A stretch of DNA of 64,000 nt from Shewanella subflava (GTDB lineage Bacteria; Pseudomonadota; Gammaproteobacteria; Enterobacterales; Shewanellaceae): NCBI RefSeq assembly GCF_025971955.1, contig NZ_JAPDMX010000003.1, positions 1-64,000 of the forward strand. The letters run 5' to 3'. Below, in pieces: positions 63,059 through 64,000 of this stretch. A model generated the notes under the pieces. That model searched no databases and was not told the origin of the DNA. It saw only the letters and a program-made list of their open reading frames with translations. How positions within the stretch are numbered: the stretch's first letter is position 1; each line of letters opens with the position of its first letter. The translations under genes and the position numbers were made by a program.

Positions 63059-63604
63059 ATGTTGAAAAAATTTATCATCGTCTTAGCCATAATTGTGGCG
63101 ATTCCGTTTATCACTGCGTTATTTATCAAAAAAGATTATCAAGTAGAAAGAGTTATCGTTATTAATCAGCCCGTAAATGAGGTGTTTGACTATGTAAAGC
63201 ATCTTAAAAATCAAGATAACTTTAGCAAGTGGGCGTCAATGGATCCCAATATGCAAAAAACCTATCGGGGTACTGATGCCACGGTGGGCTTTGTGAGTGC
63301 TTGGGCGAGTGATAATCCCGATGTAGGTGTTGGCGAACAGGAAATTAAATCAATTACACCAGGGAAACGCATCGATTATGAGTTACGTTTTTTATCCCCA
63401 TTTCAAGCAACCGAACCCGCCTATATGACAACTGTTACAGTGGGAGATAATCAAACAGAAGTTCGATGGGGGTTTAGCGGCCACATGGATTACCCGATGA
63501 ACTTGATGTTCTTATTTATGGATTTTGAAGCCATGATAGGTGCAGATTTACAACAAGGCTTAGATACATTAAAAGTGTTATTAGAGAAGCCATCTCAACC
63601 TTAA
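63059..63604 (+). CDS. SRPBCC (polyketide cyclase/START-like) protein
   Basis: A 181-residue protein with an N-terminal hydrophobic anchor (KFIIVLAIIVAIPFITALFIKKDY) and a SRPBCC beta-grasp domain: VIVINQPVNEVFDYVKHLKNQDNFSKWASMDP, EIKSITPGKRIDYELRF and TEVRWGFSGHMDYPMNLMFL. The family binds hydrophobic ligands in a large cavity. Ligand is unknown. RBS AAGAGA precedes the ATG. Confidence 0.83.
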   Translation: MLKKFIIVLAIIVAIPFITALFIKKDYQVERVIVINQPVNEVFDYVKHLKNQDNFSKWASMDPNMQKTYRGTDATVGFVSAWASDNPDVGVGEQEIKSITPGKRIDYELRFLSPFQATEPAYMTTVTVGDNQTEVRWGFSGHMDYPMNLMFLFMDFEAMIGADLQQGLDTLKVLLEKPSQP

Positions 63605-63609
63605 TCACT

Positions 63610-63652
63610 AGGGTGTTTATCTTTGATTATCAATAAAAATAAACACGCCCTA
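63610..63652 (+). terminator. Probable terminator with a bulged stem
   Basis: AGGGTGTTTAT pairs with ATAAACACGCCCT, with a 2-base bulge, about 10 bp after the SRPBCC stop. The T tract is poor. Confidence 0.45.
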
Positions 63653-63836
63653 AATAAATTACCGGTAAACGGCTTGGTTAATGTAATTTTGAATTGCGGA
63701 TTGTTGCAAAAAATACGTTAATCAAGGTACTCTAAAAAATTGCTGCAAATACGGCCTTAGATTCGATTTGTTAACAGCATAGATAAAGCATAAATAACTA
63801 TAAAGATAATAACTTAGCTAATCATGAGGTTTTTGA

Positions 63837-64000
63837 ATGGAAGCGGTCACAAGTTTTGTAAGTACAATTAATGGCATTGTATGGGGCATTCCCATGCTGG
63901 TAATGATTTTAGGTGTAGGCTTGTTCCTGTCAATTGGTTTGAAACTCATGCCAATTTTGAAGTTAGGCACCGGATTTAAATTATTATGGTCGGGCAGAAC
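63837..64000 (+). CDS. Sodium:alanine symporter (AGCS family), N-terminal fragment
   Basis: The frame is open from ATG at 63837 to the window end, 54 codons. The translation (MEAVTSFVSTINGIVWGIP then MLVMILGVGLFLSIGLKLM) matches the start of the AGCS family: first transmembrane helix, a loop, and the conserved G-x-x-L-W-x-G-R. GAGG lies nine bases upstream. Most of the protein lies outside the window, so substrate (alanine or glycine) is inferred from the family. Confidence 0.85.
   Translation, partial: MEAVTSFVSTINGIVWGIPMLVMILGVGLFLSIGLKLMPILKLGTGFKLLWSGR

Overview
The window looks like a chromosomal segment of a marine gammaproteobacterium close to Shewanella. The hemCDXY operon diverges from class I cyaA, cyaY converges on cyaA, and lptM-lysA-dapF-DUF484-xerC-yigB follows; this is a conserved gammaproteobacterial order. 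The many small Alteromonadales-type families (DUF3087, DUF3012, CWC), the abundance of c-type cytochromes and the large RTX/LapA-type adhesin fit Shewanella. The assignment is inference from gene content. I see no rRNA or tRNA gene, no CRISPR array, no insertion sequence and no prophage.

Layout. 1-3050 (minus): N-terminal part of a giant repetitive adhesin with a LapG-type cleavage motif, two near-identical 354-bp VCBS repeats and six 303-bp Ig/cadherin-like repeats. 3509-7618 (minus): heme genes hemY, hemX, hemD, hemC. 8082-15805: cyaA, cyaY, lptM, lysA, dapF, a DUF484 gene, xerC and a HAD phosphatase. 15897-24436: mixed small genes, including an NO-stress hemerythrin (Ric-like) with an NsrR-like operator, a YeeE/YedE sulfur-transport pair, ohr with two OhrR-like operators, a transglutaminase/TPR lipoprotein, aroQ and arfB. 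24449-29461: a metal-efflux operon (Cys/His-rich small protein, RND adaptor, HME-RND pump). 29829-35458: a duplicated beta-helix-like lipoprotein and a TonB-dependent receptor behind a Pho-box-like array. 36336-41608: small membrane and secreted proteins, a B12-binding radical SAM enzyme, mtgA, a CX4R phosphatase and a DsbA-fold protein. 41803-44387: two paralogous small PH/GRAM-like proteins flanking a GNAT and an RhlE-type helicase. 44699-46768: a Tat-exported PhoX phosphatase, also behind a Pho-box array. 46849-49149: a three-domain fusion (cysteine desulfurase, ETHE1-like metallo-beta-lactamase, rhodanese). 49414-54347: YhcH, a patatin, a LON-domain protein, a pseudouridine synthase and a CSS/EAL phosphodiesterase. 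54632-60769: TauE and the methionine regulon metJ/metB-metL/metF with MET boxes. 60941-62641: TsdB-TsdA-like thiosulfate dehydrogenase. The window ends in the start of a sodium:alanine symporter.

Two themes connect separate loci. First, phosphate: phoX and the lipoprotein/TonB-receptor pair both carry GTCA-type half-sites repeating in 11/22-bp phase, so the uncharacterised receptor pair is probably a phosphate-starvation uptake or scavenging module. Second, sulfur: YeeE/YedE, the desulfurase-dioxygenase-rhodanese fusion, TauE, the met genes and TsdBA together cover sulfane-sulfur import, oxidation, sulfite export and assimilation. The best candidates for something undescribed are the tri-domain sulfur fusion (46849-49149), the Pho-linked lipoprotein/receptor pair (29829-35458) and the radical SAM protein with a CX4CX2C cluster motif (37517-39451).
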